From: Nocardioides cynanchi | GTDB taxonomy: Bacteria; Actinomycetota; Actinomycetes; Propionibacteriales; Nocardioidaceae | Direction: 5' to 3' | Assembly: GCF_008761635.1 (NCBI RefSeq) | Contig: NZ_CP044344.1 | Span: forward strand, 3,596,001 to 3,660,000 | Length of the DNA: 64,000 nt | In this document: positions 62,979 to 64,000 of the stretch, piece after piece | Numbering within the stretch: position 1 is the first letter of the stretch | Layout: each line of letters starts with the position of its first letter | Notes under the pieces: model-generated | The model's input: only the letters and a program-made list of their open reading frames with translations | The model's database searches: none | Told to the model about the DNA's origin: nothing | Program-made: the position numbers and the translations under genes

Positions 62979-63563
62979 ATGAGCGACACCGTCACCGAGA
63001 AGGCGCCGGAGCCCAAGGTCACCCCGCGGCTGAAGACGCGTTACCGCGAGGAGATCCTGCCCGCGCTGCGGAGCGAGTTCGAGATCGCCAACGTCATGCA
63101 GGTGCCCGGCCTGACCAAGATCGTGGTCAACATGGGCGTCGGCGAGGCGGCTCGTGACTCGAAGCTGATCGAGGGTGCCATCAAGGACCTCACCGCCATC
63201 ACCGGCCAGAAGCCGATGGTGACGCAGGCCCGTAAGTCGATCGCCCAGTTCAAGCTGCGCGAGGGGATGCCGATCGGCGCCCACGTGACGCTGCGGGGCG
63301 ACCGGATGTGGGAGTTCCTGGACCGGCTGCTGTCGCTCGCGCTGCCCCGCATCCGCGACTTCCGCGGGCTGTCGCCGGCGCAGTTCGACGGCAACGGCAA
63401 CTACACCTTCGGGCTGACCGAGCAGGTCATGTTCCACGAGATCAACCAGGACCGCGTCGACCGCCCCCGGGGCATGGACATCACGGTCGTCACCACCGCG
63501 ACGAACGACGAGCAGGGCCGCGCGCTGTTGAAGCAGCTCGGGTTCCCGTTCAAGGAGGCCTGA
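62979..63563 (+). CDS. rplE: 50S ribosomal protein L5
   Basis: The 194-residue L5 is complete: [40 protein letters not shown], and [20 protein letters not shown]. It binds 5S rRNA. The N-terminus is a little longer than in enterobacteria. It is followed by rpsN 1 nt later. Confidence 0.98.
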   Translation: MSDTVTEKAPEPKVTPRLKTRYREEILPALRSEFEIANVMQVPGLTKIVVNMGVGEAARDSKLIEGAIKDLTAITGQKPMVTQARKSIAQFKLREGMPIGAHVTLRGDRMWEFLDRLLSLALPRIRDFRGLSPAQFDGNGNYTFGLTEQVMFHEINQDRVDRPRGMDITVVTTATNDEQGRALLKQLGFPFKEA

Positions 63564-63564
63564 C

Positions 63565-63750
63565 ATGGCGAAGACCGCACTGAGGGTGAAGGCGGCGCGC
63601 AAGCCCAAGTTCGCCGTACGTGGCTACACCCGCTGCCAGCGCTGCGGCCGTCCCAAGGCGGTCTACCGCAAGTTCGGCCTGTGCCGGATCTGCCTGCGCG
63701 AGATGGCTCACCGCGGTGAGCTGCCCGGCATCACCAAGTCCAGCTGGTAG
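63565..63750 (+). CDS. rpsZ: 30S ribosomal protein S14, zinc type (type Z)
   Basis: The 61-residue S14 carries the zinc ribbon CQRC and CRIC ([40 protein letters not shown]). Many actinobacteria also have a zinc-free, longer S14 elsewhere for zinc starvation; none is in this window. It ends 82 nt before rpsH. Confidence 0.97.
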   Translation: MAKTALRVKAARKPKFAVRGYTRCQRCGRPKAVYRKFGLCRICLREMAHRGELPGITKSSW

Positions 63751-63777
63751 CACCTACTAGAACGCTGTAGGTCCTCC

Positions 63778-63796
63778 GAGTCGCCGAGCGCGACTC
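63778..63796 (+). promoter_or_regulatory. Stem-loop between rpsZ and rpsH
   Basis: GAGTCGC (63778-63784) pairs with GCGACTC (63790-63796) over a 5-nt loop. A weaker CCTAC/GTAGG pair precedes it. No T-run; a processing or regulatory site (S8 often binds such RNA in other bacteria) is possible. Confidence 0.5.
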
Positions 63797-63832
63797 CGCG
63801 GGAAACCACAACGAGAGAGAACACACCTCACC

Positions 63833-64000
63833 ATGACCATGACCGACCCGATCGCAGACATGCTGACCCGTCTGCGCAACGCCAACCAGGCGTACCACGA
63901 CTCCGTGACCATGCCCTACAGCAAGATGAAGCAGGGCCTGGCCGAGATCCTCAAGGCCGAGGGCTACATCACGTCCTTCGATGTGGCCGAGGCTCCCGAC
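63833..64000 (+). CDS. rpsH: 30S ribosomal protein S8, N-terminal part
   Basis: The first 56 residues are present: [40 protein letters not shown]. The gene runs off the right edge. S8 binds the central domain of 16S rRNA and in E. coli represses the spc operon. ATG 63833 follows ACGAGAGAGA; the second ATG, two codons on, is an alternative. Confidence 0.97.
   Translation, partial: MTMTDPIADMLTRLRNANQAYHDSVTMPYSKMKQGLAEILKAEGYITSFDVAEAPD

Overview
The window comes from a high-GC actinobacterium, most likely Nocardioidaceae (Nocardioides-like). The reasons are the extreme third-position GC, heavy use of GTG starts, MurT/GatD, DUF3027, DUF2530 and CGNR families, a zinc-type S14, and an L4 protein carrying a C-terminal extra domain. 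No rRNA, tRNA, insertion sequence, prophage or CRISPR array was seen. This is chromosomal core DNA with accessory genes mixed in.

Layout. (1) 1-7.2 kb: the end of an FtsX-type permease, a GntR regulator, CutC/DUF4031/VOC genes, an HD hydrolase with a DUF2236 oxygenase, and an APH-type kinase. (2) 7.2-20.3 kb: an XPB helicase, a gluconate kinase/permease pair, a glycosyltransferase / aminosugar-kinase-like / SIS operon, a CGNR regulator, the XPB-associated protein, and a PP2C-FHA-RDD/FHA signalling operon. (3) 20.3-30.6 kb: an acyl-CoA synthetase, a DUF885 peptidase-like protein, the murT-gatD operon for lipid II amidation, and a secreted cluster (subtilase, BNR-repeat protein, lipoprotein). 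(4) 30.8-37.6 kb: a cold-shock protein, an MFS protein, DUF3027, DUF2530, an AzgA-type purine permease, a mirrored array of 32-bp repeats, and a marR-MFS operon. The order cold-shock, MFS, DUF3027, DUF2530, MarR resembles the Rv0871-Rv0883c region of Mycobacterium tuberculosis as I remember it.

(5) 37.6-42.2 kb: the str operon rpsL-rpsG-fusA-tuf, with a promoter before rpsL, a second one before tuf, and a strong hairpin terminator after tuf. (6) 42.2-56.1 kb: accessory DNA between the str and S10 operons. It holds LtrA, a TetM/OtrA-like GTPase behind a possible leader peptide, a Mug-type glycosylase, ApbE with a small membrane protein ending in an SGAT flavinylation-like motif, a divergent two-component system, trmB, and a divergent RDD/SpoIIM pair whose two -10 boxes overlap. 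(7) 56.1-64 kb: the S10/spc operon from rpsJ to the start of rpsH, behind a roughly 300-nt structured leader.

A feature running through the whole window is a fixed start-site grammar. About twenty genes have a TANNNT-like -10 box ending exactly 6 or 7 nt before ATG or GTG, which predicts leaderless mRNAs. I used this to choose many starts. The ribosomal genes and internal operon genes instead use Shine-Dalgarno sites or ATGA/GTGA/TAATG overlaps.
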